This document shows, in pieces, positions 8,471 through 14,840 of a DNA stretch of 46,630 nucleotides. Positions within the stretch are counted from its first letter, which is position 1; each line of letters starts with the position of its first letter. The stretch lies in assembly GCA_030447245.1 (NCBI GenBank), contig JAUJPG010000004.1, forward strand, positions 92,295-138,924. Direction: 5' to 3'. The DNA comes from Chloroflexota bacterium. Its GTDB lineage: Bacteria; Chloroflexota; UBA6077; JACCZL01. The notes beneath the pieces are model-generated. The model was not told the DNA's origin. It made no database searches and saw only the letters and a list, made by a program, of their open reading frames with translations. The translations under genes were made by a program, and so were the position numbers.

Positions 8471-8617
8471 ATGGACCTGATGCTCGTCCTGGCAGTGGCG
8501 GCCTTCGTGATGCTCGTTGGGGCCTGGCTAGCGCTGCCCGTCAGCATTCCCACTCGCGCGCCGTCGCGCGTCTCGATCAGCCGAGCCCCCGGCTCGGAAG
8601 TCCTCACCTCCGCGTAG
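8471..8617 (+). CDS. 48-residue single-pass membrane protein downstream of amt
   Basis: A very small gene with a strong ribosome site (GGAGGT, 6 nt before the ATG). It encodes one hydrophobic helix (MDLMLVLAVAAFVMLVGAWL) and a basic, polar tail of about 25 residues. It lies 39 nt after amt with no terminator between, and the 20-bp hairpin follows its stop, so amt and this gene are probably one transcript. It occupies the position where glnK often lies but is not a PII protein. A role as a channel accessory or regulator is only a guess. Confidence 0.6.
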   Translation: MDLMLVLAVAAFVMLVGAWLALPVSIPTRAPSRVSISRAPGSEVLTSA

Positions 8618-8621
8618 GTCA

Positions 8622-8670
8622 GCGCAGGACAGGGCTGCGCCGTCGGTCGCGGCGCAGCCCTGTCCTGCGC
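8622..8670. terminator. 20-bp hairpin between convergent genes
   Basis: A perfect 20-bp inverted repeat (8622-8641 with 8651-8670) with a 9-nt loop lies between the end of the amt unit and the end of the converging B3/4-domain gene (stop at 8672). It has no U-tract on either side, so it may act as a bidirectional terminator or an RNA 3'-end protector. Confidence 0.6.
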
Positions 8671-8671
8671 C

Positions 8672-9406
8672 TCAGGCGGGGACCTCCGTCCGGGTGCTTG
8701 GAGTGTCGGCGTCCAGGACGTACCAGTGCGTCTCGGCACCACATACGCGGCGCACCAGCTCGGCCAGCGTTTCCGTCGCTCGTGCCACCTCGTCCCGCTC
8801 GGCAGGCGGCAGGCCATGGACGTTCAGCACCGCGCGGGTCGTGACAGTGGAGATCTTGCTGTCTTCAGCACCGCGCCAGGTCCAACGACGACAGAGAACC
8901 TTGGCGTCATCGGCGTAAATCACCTCGCCCGGCTCCGGCCGGTCATCCACATCGGAGCCGATCGCACGGAATGGCTCATCACCGGCGGCCGGTCTCAGGT
9001 GCAAGTCGCCGCTGACGAGGTCCAGATCGTCGCCGCCGACCGGCAGCAGGAAGCGGAGTGAGACCGCGTTGTAGACCGCCACCAGCGAGCTGATCGGTGG
9101 CAGGTCGTCGCCACGCCTGGCCCGCCGTACCAACGCCTCTACGGACGACTGGAACTTGCTCGGACGCGCACCGAAGCGGCTGAAAGCCTGCCGCCAGCCC
9201 GCGACCTTCGGGTGCGCCGCGACGTCCGACAGCGACCCGTCGTGGCGCACTCTCGCCTCGACGTCGCGCAGCAGCAAGGTCGCTTCTTCGAGCCCTCCGC
9301 GATTGTCCAGCCGCCAGCAGACTACCTTTCCCCAAACGTAGTCGGGGAACGACTCGAAAATCGGCGCGTGGATCTGATCGCTGAGGCGTCGCGCGGGCAC
9401 GCTCAC
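8672..9406 (-). CDS. B3/4 (tRNA-synthetase-like editing) domain protein
   Basis: A 244-residue cytoplasmic protein of the B3/4 domain family. The domain is named after the phenylalanyl-tRNA synthetase beta-subunit editing module, but here it occurs alone. Family marks are ARPSKFQSSVEALVRR, LPPISSLVAVYNAVSLRFLL and GGDDLDLVSGDL, then EVIYADDAKVLCRRWTWRG and a C-terminal THWYVLDADTP. Stand-alone members are usually annotated as RNA- or DNA-binding proteins of unknown role; deacylation of mischarged tRNA or a free amino-acyl adduct is a plausible but unproven activity. Its start overlaps the stop of the zinc-ribbon gene by 4 nt (ATGA), so the two are translationally coupled. Confidence 0.85.
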   Translation of the reverse strand: MSVPARRLSDQIHAPIFESFPDYVWGKVVCWRLDNRGGLEEATLLLRDVEARVRHDGSLSDVAAHPKVAGWRQAFSRFGARPSKFQSSVEALVRRARRGDDLPPISSLVAVYNAVSLRFLLPVGGDDLDLVSGDLHLRPAAGDEPFRAIGSDVDDRPEPGEVIYADDAKVLCRRWTWRGAEDSKISTVTTRAVLNVHGLPPAERDEVARATETLAELVRRVCGAETHWYVLDADTPSTRTEVPA

Positions 9407-9819
9407 GCCTTCGGAGGCACGTCCCCTCGCGGCACGTCGCTGCGCGGCACGTCACCGGTGGTCTCACCAAGAGCGCCGCGCTCGAGCTCTTCCAGGAGCG
9501 AGCGGACGTCGCGCTGAGCGGCTGTCTGTCGCTGCTGGCGCCGGGTGCGCTCGGTATCCAGCGCGGCCAGGTAGTCGTCCTCGGGCGCACCCGCCGCCAT
9601 CAGCCGATCACCCAGCTCGCGGACCAGGTCATCGACCGGTCCTTTGCGACGTGCGAGGCCAAAGTTCACGGTGCAGTCCCAGGAACAAAAATCCCAGACC
9701 TGCTCCGGATGACCGTCGTCGAGCACGTCCCAGTGGAGCTCCAGCCAGGTCCGCCTTTCCTGGACGTCATTCCAGTTGACCGTCCGGCCGCAGTAATCAC
9801 ACCGCTTGTACGCACCCAT
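9403..9819 (-). CDS. Zinc-ribbon-like hypothetical protein
   Basis: A 138-residue protein. The start was chosen for its GGAGGG ribosome site 6 nt upstream of the ATG. Residues 7-49 hold two Cys pairs, C7-x2-C10 and C45-x3-C49, which fit a treble-clef or zinc-ribbon fold (CDYCGRTVNW and DFCSWDC). The middle is charged and helical. The C-terminus has a degenerate repeat (GDVPRSDVPRGDVP) encoded by repeats of a GGCACGTC-like unit. It overlaps the B3/4-domain gene by 4 nt, and shared function is likely. The family is not recognised, and nucleic-acid binding is a guess from the fold. Confidence 0.7.
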   Translation of the reverse strand: MGAYKRCDYCGRTVNWNDVQERRTWLELHWDVLDDGHPEQVWDFCSWDCTVNFGLARRKGPVDDLVRELGDRLMAAGAPEDDYLAALDTERTRRQQRQTAAQRDVRSLLEELERGALGETTGDVPRSDVPRGDVPPKA

Positions 9820-9840
9820 GGATGTCCCTCCACTGGCCAC

Positions 9841-9859
9841 ATTCTACCCGATTTCGGGT
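9841..9859 (-). promoter_or_regulatory. -10 element with adjoining operator-like dyad
   Basis: On the minus strand TAGAAT (9846-9841) is a good -10, 21 nt before the start codon of the zinc-ribbon gene. A 14-bp dyad (ACCCGA-N2-TCGGGT, 9846-9859) overlaps its upstream edge, where a repressor would block sigma binding. No clear -35 is seen. Confidence 0.4.
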
Positions 9860-10011
9860 GGACTGTTGGGAGTTGAACGATCGCCGCTGGGCTCGAGGAC
9901 CACGCACGCCCAACGCTGGACCGAATCAGGGATTGCGGAGCTACACGCCAGCCGGGCTCGAGTCTCCGTGGTCCAGGAACCAAAGCGTGCCGGCTTGACT
10001 TCGACGTTGGT

Positions 10012-10950
10012 TTAGTACCCGCGGTCCAGATCCACCACGCCCGCGAGCGGCAGGCCTGCTTTGAAACGTCGGTAATTTTCCAGGAAATGGCCGGCGTTCA
10101 CCGGCACGTCGTCCGGCCCTGCCACGTGGGGAGTGACGTACACGTTGTCTAGCTCCCAGAGAGGGCTCTCCGGCGGTAACGGCTCGCGCTCGAACACGTC
10201 CAGCACTGCCCCTCCGAGCTGGCTCGCGCGGAGCGCGTCTATCAATTCACCCTCGTGCACCAGGCCCCCACGGCCGACGTTGACCAGCCAGGCATGCCGC
10301 GGCAACAGGCGCACTCGCCGTCCGTCGATCAATCCGCGGCTCTCGTCGGTCAGCGGCACGGCCAGCACCAGGAAGTCGGCAACCGGCAACGCCTCGTCCA
10401 GGCGGTCAACCGGCAACACCTCGTCCGCCTCTGGCACGTCACCGCCGCGCCTGGACACACCGATCACCCGCAATCCGGCCGACCTGAGGGTCCGGCACAC
10501 CTCGCGACCGATGCTGCCCAGGCCGACGACGACGGCCACCCTCCCACGCAGCGGCCGCGCCGCGTATGGCTGCCAGTGTCGATCTCGCTGTCGATCTAGC
10601 GCCTGTCTGACGCCGAGGCTGACCGCGAACAGGTATCCCAGCACGTACTCGGCCATCGCCGGCCCGAAGACGTCGACCATCCGGGTGACGGTCACCCCCT
10701 GCGGGAGCGGCCGCGCCGCCATGATGTGGTCGACCCCGGCCCCAGTCGATTGGATCCAACGCAGGCGCTCGGCGCCCTGAAGCAGGTCGCGGGGGAACTT
10801 CCAGGCGAACAGCACGTCCATCTCGCGCGCGAAAGCCCTGCCCGCGGGGTCGTCATCGCCCAGGACATGGATCTCCAGCTCCGGCGCCGCCGCCGCGATA
10901 ATCTCGCGGTACTGGTCGCCGTCGCCGCTGGCGATCAGCAGTTTCTCCAC
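10012..10950 (-). CDS. D-isomer-specific 2-hydroxyacid dehydrogenase
   Basis: NAD(P)-dependent oxidoreductase of about 312 residues, interconverting a 2-hydroxy acid and a 2-keto acid. The Rossmann dinucleotide site is VVVGLGSIGREVCRTL, followed by a basic/small segment VIGVSRRGG after beta-2, so NADP use is possible. Catalytic Arg (NVGRGGLVHEGEL), Glu (DVFEREPLP) and His (YVTPHVAGP) are all present. The N-terminal catalytic half has STGAGVDHI. The frame opens at a GTG at 10974, but a GTG at 10950 has a GAGGA site and a more typical N-terminus. It lies just after the LLM oxidoreductase gene on the same strand and is probably co-transcribed. The substrate may be glyoxylate, hydroxypyruvate or a similar acid; it is not decidable from sequence. 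Confidence 0.9.
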   Translation of the reverse strand: MEKLLIASGDGDQYREIIAAAAPELEIHVLGDDDPAGRAFAREMDVLFAWKFPRDLLQGAERLRWIQSTGAGVDHIMAARPLPQGVTVTRMVDVFGPAMAEYVLGYLFAVSLGVRQALDRQRDRHWQPYAARPLRGRVAVVVGLGSIGREVCRTLRSAGLRVIGVSRRGGDVPEADEVLPVDRLDEALPVADFLVLAVPLTDESRGLIDGRRVRLLPRHAWLVNVGRGGLVHEGELIDALRASQLGGAVLDVFEREPLPPESPLWELDNVYVTPHVAGPDDVPVNAGHFLENYRRFKAGLPLAGVVDLDRGY

Positions 10951-10987
10951 CGAGCGATCGTCCTCACCAATCACGAGCCGGACGCTC

Positions 10988-12154
10988 CTACTTCTTGGTG
11001 CCCTCGTACGCTCGATGCGCCTGCTCGAGCGAGCCGACGCGGAGCTGCTGAAGGTCGCGGCTGTGTGCCCGCGCCCAGTCTTGCGACTGAGCGAAGCCGG
11101 TCAGCGAATCCTGGAACCGCGGCATCACGTAGCGCGCCAGCAGCTCGTAACTCTTGAGGATTTTGTCGCGCGGCGCCCACTCGTGTCCGAACGCCATCAA
11201 GCCGCCGAAGCCTCCGCTCCGTTCCTGGAGTCGCTCAATGCCGCGGATGCAATCGTCCGGTGTGCCGACGATCCAGGCGCCGCTCTCGACAAGCTGCTCA
11301 ACCACCTGTTCACGCGGCCCGGGCACCGGTGACGGGCGGCCGAGCGTCTGCTCGAAGTAGTCCAGAATGTGCCGCGCGCCGCGGTCGCGGACGTCGGCAA
11401 GGGCCTCCTCGCGCGTCTCCGCCAGGTGGATCGTGGTCATCAGCCGCCACTCACTGCGGCGCATCTCGGTGCCCGCCCGGGCCGCGGTCTCCTCTGCAAT
11501 CCGCCACTGGCCGGCCAGGTCGACCGGACCGCGCTGGCCTCTCGCGACGCTAAGCGAAAGCACGGCCGCGCCGTGCTTTCCGGCCGCGATCATGCCTGCC
11601 GGCGACTCCATACTGGCGACGGCGATCGGCGGGTACGGACGAGTGTACGGCCGCAGCTGGAGCGTGGCGTCGCGCAAGCAGAACCAGTCAGTCTCCCGGC
11701 TCAGCGGCGTCGGGTCTCGCAGCAGCCGCACGATGACGTCGAGCGCCTCATCCATCATCTCCCGCTGGCGGTTCGGGTCCAGTCCGAGCATCACCGCGTC
11801 GGTGACCAACGCGCCCGGCCCGACGCCGAGCATCGCCCGCCCACGAGTCAGATGATCCAGCAGAACAATCCTGTTCGCCACCATCAGCGGGTTGTGGTAC
11901 GGCAGACTTGTCACGCCCGTACCGAGCTTGATGTGGCGGGTCCGCTCCGCCGCCGTGGCAATGAAGATCTCCGGCGCGGAGATGATCTCCCAGCCGGCGC
12001 TGTGGTGCTCGCCGATCCAGGCCTCGTCGAACCCAAGCTTGTCCAGCCACTGGATCAACTCGAGATCGCGCTCCAGCGCCAGCGTCGGATTCTCCCCGAC
12101 CTGGTGGAAGGGGGCCATGAAGATGCCGAAGCGCACCCGAGTCGGTACGGTCAT
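10988..12154 (-). CDS. LLM-class flavin-dependent oxidoreductase (bacterial luciferase-like)
   Basis: A 388-residue TIM-barrel monooxygenase of the luciferase-like family, expected to use reduced FMN or F420. Typical segments are VRFGIFMAPFHQVGENP at the start, LGFDEAWIGEHHSAGWEI with the conserved Glu-His-His, TRHIKLGTGVTSLPYHNP, the MVANRIVLLDHLTRGRAMLGVGPG loop and IVGTPDDCIRGIERLQE near the end. The pattern is closest to limonene-monooxygenase-like or alkanal-monooxygenase-like members. The start has AAGGAGG 9 nt upstream. It is followed within a few tens of bases by the 2-hydroxyacid dehydrogenase, suggesting a shared catabolic role. The substrate is unknown. Confidence 0.9.
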   Translation of the reverse strand: MTVPTRVRFGIFMAPFHQVGENPTLALERDLELIQWLDKLGFDEAWIGEHHSAGWEIISAPEIFIATAAERTRHIKLGTGVTSLPYHNPLMVANRIVLLDHLTRGRAMLGVGPGALVTDAVMLGLDPNRQREMMDEALDVIVRLLRDPTPLSRETDWFCLRDATLQLRPYTRPYPPIAVASMESPAGMIAAGKHGAAVLSLSVARGQRGPVDLAGQWRIAEETAARAGTEMRRSEWRLMTTIHLAETREEALADVRDRGARHILDYFEQTLGRPSPVPGPREQVVEQLVESGAWIVGTPDDCIRGIERLQERSGGFGGLMAFGHEWAPRDKILKSYELLARYVMPRFQDSLTGFAQSQDWARAHSRDLQQLRVGSLEQAHRAYEGTKK

Positions 12155-12457
12155 CGGGCGGGGCCTCCTTCGACGGTCGCCGGCGTCACGCAGACGGCAG
12201 CCTTGGCCTGCATCGGCTCAATCGTAGCAGTCGAAGCCCCTGCGCGCCTCATGGCCGGCTATCCCAGGGATGCCACGAACGTCCCACTGAGCACCGGCCG
12301 CAGGACGGGTCGAGGCCCGCCGTTCACGTCCAGTGAGCCTGAGGACGGCGTCGACGCGGCGGGCCTGACGCTGACCCAGAGCCTCGATGTCGAGGTCAGC
12401 CGCCAGGCCGACGTCCGAGTCTGCGCAACGCACCCCGTACTCGGGGGCGTGGCCGGG
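12155..12457. other. Intergenic region without a supported gene
   Basis: About 300 nt between the divergent LLM oxidoreductase gene and the thrC promoter. Open frames here (for example 12218-12433 on the minus strand) lack a ribosome site and resemble no family. Apart from the ribosome site of the LLM gene I see no structured element. Confidence 0.5.
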
Positions 12458-12487
12458 TTGCTGCGGTTAGGAGCGCCCTGGTACAGT
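12458..12487 (+). promoter_or_regulatory. Candidate promoter of the SAM-riboswitch transcript
   Basis: TTGCTG at 12458-12463, an 18-nt spacer and TACAGT at 12482-12487. Transcription would begin near 12494, about 25 nt before the P1 stem of the SAM riboswitch. Confidence 0.5.
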
Positions 12488-12519
12488 GCCGTCCTGTAGA
12501 GATCGACAACTGAATATGG

Positions 12520-12725
12520 CCCTTATCAAGAGAGGTGGAGGGAGACGGCCCTGTGAAGCCCGGCAAGAGAGGTGGAGGGAGACGGCCCTGTGAAGCCCGG
12601 CAACCACCCTCTCGTGACGGACGACCGAGCGCCGCTTCGAGCTGCGCGGTCGCCACTACGGTCCGCGCGGCCGCGACACGCGAGGGAAGGTGCCAATTCC
12701 GCCAGAGCGATCTGGAAGATAAGGG
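12520..12725 (+). ncRNA. SAM-I riboswitch (S-box) with duplicated P2 core
   Basis: Aptamer that binds S-adenosylmethionine and switches off downstream expression when SAM is plentiful. P1 is formed by CCCTTATC (12520-12527) and GATAAGGG (12718-12725). The classic consensus is present: ATCAAGAGAGGTGGAGGGA, then GGCCCTGTGAAGCCCGGCAACC, and far downstream GGTGCCAATTCC. P4 is the hairpin CCAGA/TCTGG. P3 (CCCTC with GAGGG) carries a long GC-rich extension of about 70 nt. Oddly, the 37-nt block with J1/2 and the whole P2 hairpin is present twice, exactly, at 12527-12563 and 12564-12600, so the RNA has two potential P2/kink-turn hairpins for one P1-P3-P4 scaffold. It lies upstream of the threonine-synthase-like gene. 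Confidence 0.93.
12527..12603 (+). repeat. Exact 37-nt tandem duplication inside the riboswitch
   Basis: Two identical 37-nt units (12527-12563 and 12564-12600), with three further matching bases (12601-12603). The unit equals the S-box J1/2 plus P2 hairpin. No mismatch separates the copies, so the duplication is recent or an assembly artefact. Confidence 0.95.
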
Positions 12726-12746
12726 GAGTTCCGAAGCGCGCGCCTC

Positions 12747-12779
12747 GAGCCCCCTGACATTCCGGGGGCTCCTTTGTTT
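12747..12779 (+). terminator. Riboswitch expression-platform terminator
   Basis: GAGCCCCC (12747-12754) pairs with GGGGGCTC (12764-12771) and is followed by CTTTGTTT. The 3' strand of riboswitch P1 and the base after it (AGGGG, 12722-12726) can pair with CCCCT (12751-12755) of the terminator's 5' arm. This gives a simple mutually exclusive antiterminator: SAM binding holds P1 closed and lets the terminator form. Confidence 0.8.
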
Positions 12780-12848
12780 CGGCGGAGCGGCCGTCTCCTC
12801 AGCAGGAGCGGGACGGTCCGTTGCGAGGACCGGAAGAGGGAGCGTGTT

Positions 12849-14144
12849 ATGGACGCGGTCAGCAGCAGAAGCGCGAACGGGGTGGGCACCGGCGGGGCAA
12901 CCGTAAGGGGCCTCCAGTGCCGTGAGTGCGGCCAGATGTACCCGACCGAGCCGATCCACGTCTGCGAGCTGTGTTTCGGCCCACTCGAAGTTGCCTACGA
13001 CTACGACGCGATCGGCAACCGAATCAGCCGCGAGCAGATCGCCCAGGGGCCGAGCTCGCTCTGGCGCTACAAGCTGCTCCTGCCAATCGAGGGCGATCGC
13101 ATCGTCGACAGCCAGGCCGGTTTCACCCCGCTCGTCCGGGCCCACAACCTGGGCCGTGCGCTCGGTCTGCGCAACCTGTACGTCAAGAATGACACGGTCA
13201 ATCCGACCTTCTCATTCAAGGATCGACCGGTCTCGATCGCATCGACCAAGGCCGTCGAGTTCGGCTTCGACACGCTGGCGTGTGCCTCCACCGGCAACCT
13301 GGCCGGCGCCGTGGCGGCACACGCCGCGATCGCCGGCCTGAAGGCCTGCATTTTCATCCCGGCTGACCTCGAGCCGAGTAAGATCGTCGGCGCTCAGGCG
13401 TACAACCCGACCCTCGTTGCCGTCGACGGCAACTATGACGACGTCAACCGCGTCTGCAGCGAGATCGCCGAGGAGTACCGCTGGGCCTTCGTCAACATCA
13501 ACATGCGTCCCTACTACTCCGAGGGCAGCAAGACGCTCGCCTACGAGGTCTCCGAGCAGCTCGGATGGCGAATTCCAGATCATGCAATCGTGCCAATCGC
13601 CAGCGGCTCGCTGTTCACCAAGGTCTGGAAGGGCTTCGGCGAGCTGGTCAAGCTGGGTCTGACGTCGCCTGGTACGCCAAGGATGACCGGTGCCCAGGCG
13701 CTCGGCTGCTCGCCGGTCGTGACCGCCTACGATGGTCACACCCTGAACGTCGAGCCGGTCAAGCCGAAGACCATCGCCAAATCACTGGCGATTGGTAACC
13801 CGGCTGACGGCTACTACTCGCTACGGATCATCAAGGAGTCGGGCGGCGTGGCCTGCGCGGTTGACGACGGCGAGATTGTCGAGGGCATCAAGCTGCTCGC
13901 GCGGACCGAAGGGATCTTCGCCGAGACGGCCGGCGGGGTGACCATCGGCGTGCTCAAGAAGCTGGCTGAGAGCGGCGTGATCGACCCGGACGAGCTTGTC
14001 GTCGCCTACGTCACCGGCAACGGTCTCAAGACCCAGGAGGCGCTCACTGGCGCGCTCATCGAGCCAATCCAGGTGCGCCCGTCGTTGCGGGCCATCGAGG
14101 AAGCTCTGGCGCTACGGGCCGAGCCGGCGGCCGCGGTCGCCTGA
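12849..14144 (+). CDS. thrC: Threonine synthase-like PLP enzyme under SAM control
   Basis: A 431-residue fold-type-II pyridoxal-phosphate enzyme. Threonine synthase converts O-phosphohomoserine and water to threonine and phosphate. The N-terminus carries a zinc-ribbon (C24-x2-C27, C39-x2-C42), as in many long ThrC proteins. The PLP lysine is K124 in NPTFSFKDRPVS, and the phosphate-binding ASTGNLAGAVAAHAA loop follows. The ATG at 12849 sits after an AGAGGG-type site and just past the riboswitch terminator; the frame is open further upstream, into the terminator. Threonine synthase is not usually SAM-regulated. The riboswitch and the neighbouring NIL, ThiS and ThiF genes suggest this paralog may instead make a homocysteine precursor from O-phosphohomoserine. 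That role is an inference; ordinary threonine synthesis remains the default reading. Confidence 0.88.
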   Translation: MDAVSSRSANGVGTGGATVRGLQCRECGQMYPTEPIHVCELCFGPLEVAYDYDAIGNRISREQIAQGPSSLWRYKLLLPIEGDRIVDSQAGFTPLVRAHNLGRALGLRNLYVKNDTVNPTFSFKDRPVSIASTKAVEFGFDTLACASTGNLAGAVAAHAAIAGLKACIFIPADLEPSKIVGAQAYNPTLVAVDGNYDDVNRVCSEIAEEYRWAFVNINMRPYYSEGSKTLAYEVSEQLGWRIPDHAIVPIASGSLFTKVWKGFGELVKLGLTSPGTPRMTGAQALGCSPVVTAYDGHTLNVEPVKPKTIAKSLAIGNPADGYYSLRIIKESGGVACAVDDGEIVEGIKLLARTEGIFAETAGGVTIGVLKKLAESGVIDPDELVVAYVTGNGLKTQEALTGALIEPIQVRPSLRAIEEALALRAEPAAAVA

Positions 14145-14219
14145 CGGCGCCGGCCACGGCGCCGGCGCATTCCGTCGGCCGGGGTATGCTGTCAGTCCAC
14201 CGGACGAGGAGGTGCGGTC

Positions 14220-14462
14220 ATGGCGAAGCAGCGGATGAAGTTCACCTTTCCACCTGACCTGGTCACACAGCCGTTGATCTACAACATGGGTAAGGAATTC
14301 CACGTCGTCACCAATATCCGCCGCGCGAATGTCAGCCGTGACCGCGGCTGGATGATCCTGGAGATCAGCGGCGGCGATGCCGAGATCGAGCGAGCGGTCA
14401 CCTGGGCCAAGGACCAGGGCGTCCGCGTCGATCCGATCGAAGGCGACATCGTCGCAGGCTGA
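14220..14462 (+). CDS. Stand-alone NIL-domain protein
   Basis: An 80-residue ferredoxin-like (beta-alpha-beta) domain of the NIL family. In MetN, the ATPase of the methionine importer, this domain forms the C-terminal methionine-sensing module. NIL domains also occur in archaeal proteins implicated in homocysteine synthesis. Visible marks are [40 protein letters not shown] and [16 protein letters not shown]. It has an excellent GAGGAGGT site 6 nt before the ATG. It lies between thrC and the thiS-like gene in the SAM-riboswitch unit. It could sense methionine/SAM or bind the partner enzymes; the sequence has no Cys, so it is not itself a sulfur carrier. Confidence 0.88.
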   Translation: MAKQRMKFTFPPDLVTQPLIYNMGKEFHVVTNIRRANVSRDRGWMILEISGGDAEIERAVTWAKDQGVRVDPIEGDIVAG

Positions 14463-14481
14463 TCAGGGTCACGGAGGGAGC

Positions 14482-14757
14482 ATGACCGTCCGCATCCGTA
14501 TCCCCGCCCCGCTGCGCAGCGTCACCGACGGTCAGGCCGAGCTGACGGCCCACAGTGACAACGTCGGCCAGCTCCTGGGCGAGCTGGAGGCGCGCTTCCC
14601 CCAGATTGGGCCCCGCCTGCGCGACGAAGACGGCGCGCTGCGCCGCTTCGTCAACCTGTACGTCAACGGTGAGGACGTCCGCTTCCTGCGCGGCCTCGAC
14701 ACCGACCTCAAGGCCGGCGACGAAGTCTCGATCATCCCGGCCGTCGCCGGCGGCTGA
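14482..14757 (+). CDS. ThiS/MoaD-family ubiquitin-like sulfur-carrier protein
   Basis: A 91-residue beta-grasp protein ending in Ala-Gly-Gly, the di-glycine tail that is adenylated and converted to a thiocarboxylate by a ThiF/MoeB enzyme. The body shows [47 protein letters not shown] and [13 protein letters not shown], closer to MoaD/CysO-type than to short ThiS. The ATG has GGAGG 4 nt upstream, and the gene starts 19 nt after the NIL gene. The activating enzyme is encoded next. Given the SAM riboswitch and the fold-type-II PLP enzyme in the unit, the likely sulfur acceptor is an amino-acid precursor rather than molybdopterin or thiamine thiazole; this is inferred from context. Confidence 0.88.
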   Translation: MTVRIRIPAPLRSVTDGQAELTAHSDNVGQLLGELEARFPQIGPRLRDEDGALRRFVNLYVNGEDVRFLRGLDTDLKAGDEVSIIPAVAGG

Positions 14758-14776
14758 CGAGCCCCCCCAGTTCGCC

Positions 14777-14806
14777 AAGCGCACGTGTCCCACGAAGCGC
14801 ACGTGT
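14777..14806 (+). repeat. Short direct repeat between thiS-like and thiF-like genes
   Basis: AAGCGCACGTGT occurs at 14777-14788 and 14795-14806, an 18-nt period, each copy with a CACGTG palindrome, in the 83-nt gap before the thiF-like start. Possible regulator site or chance; no promoter elements are evident with it. Confidence 0.4.
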
Positions 14807-14840
14807 TCGGTGTAGGCCCCACCTTTCCGAGCCCCGTCTG

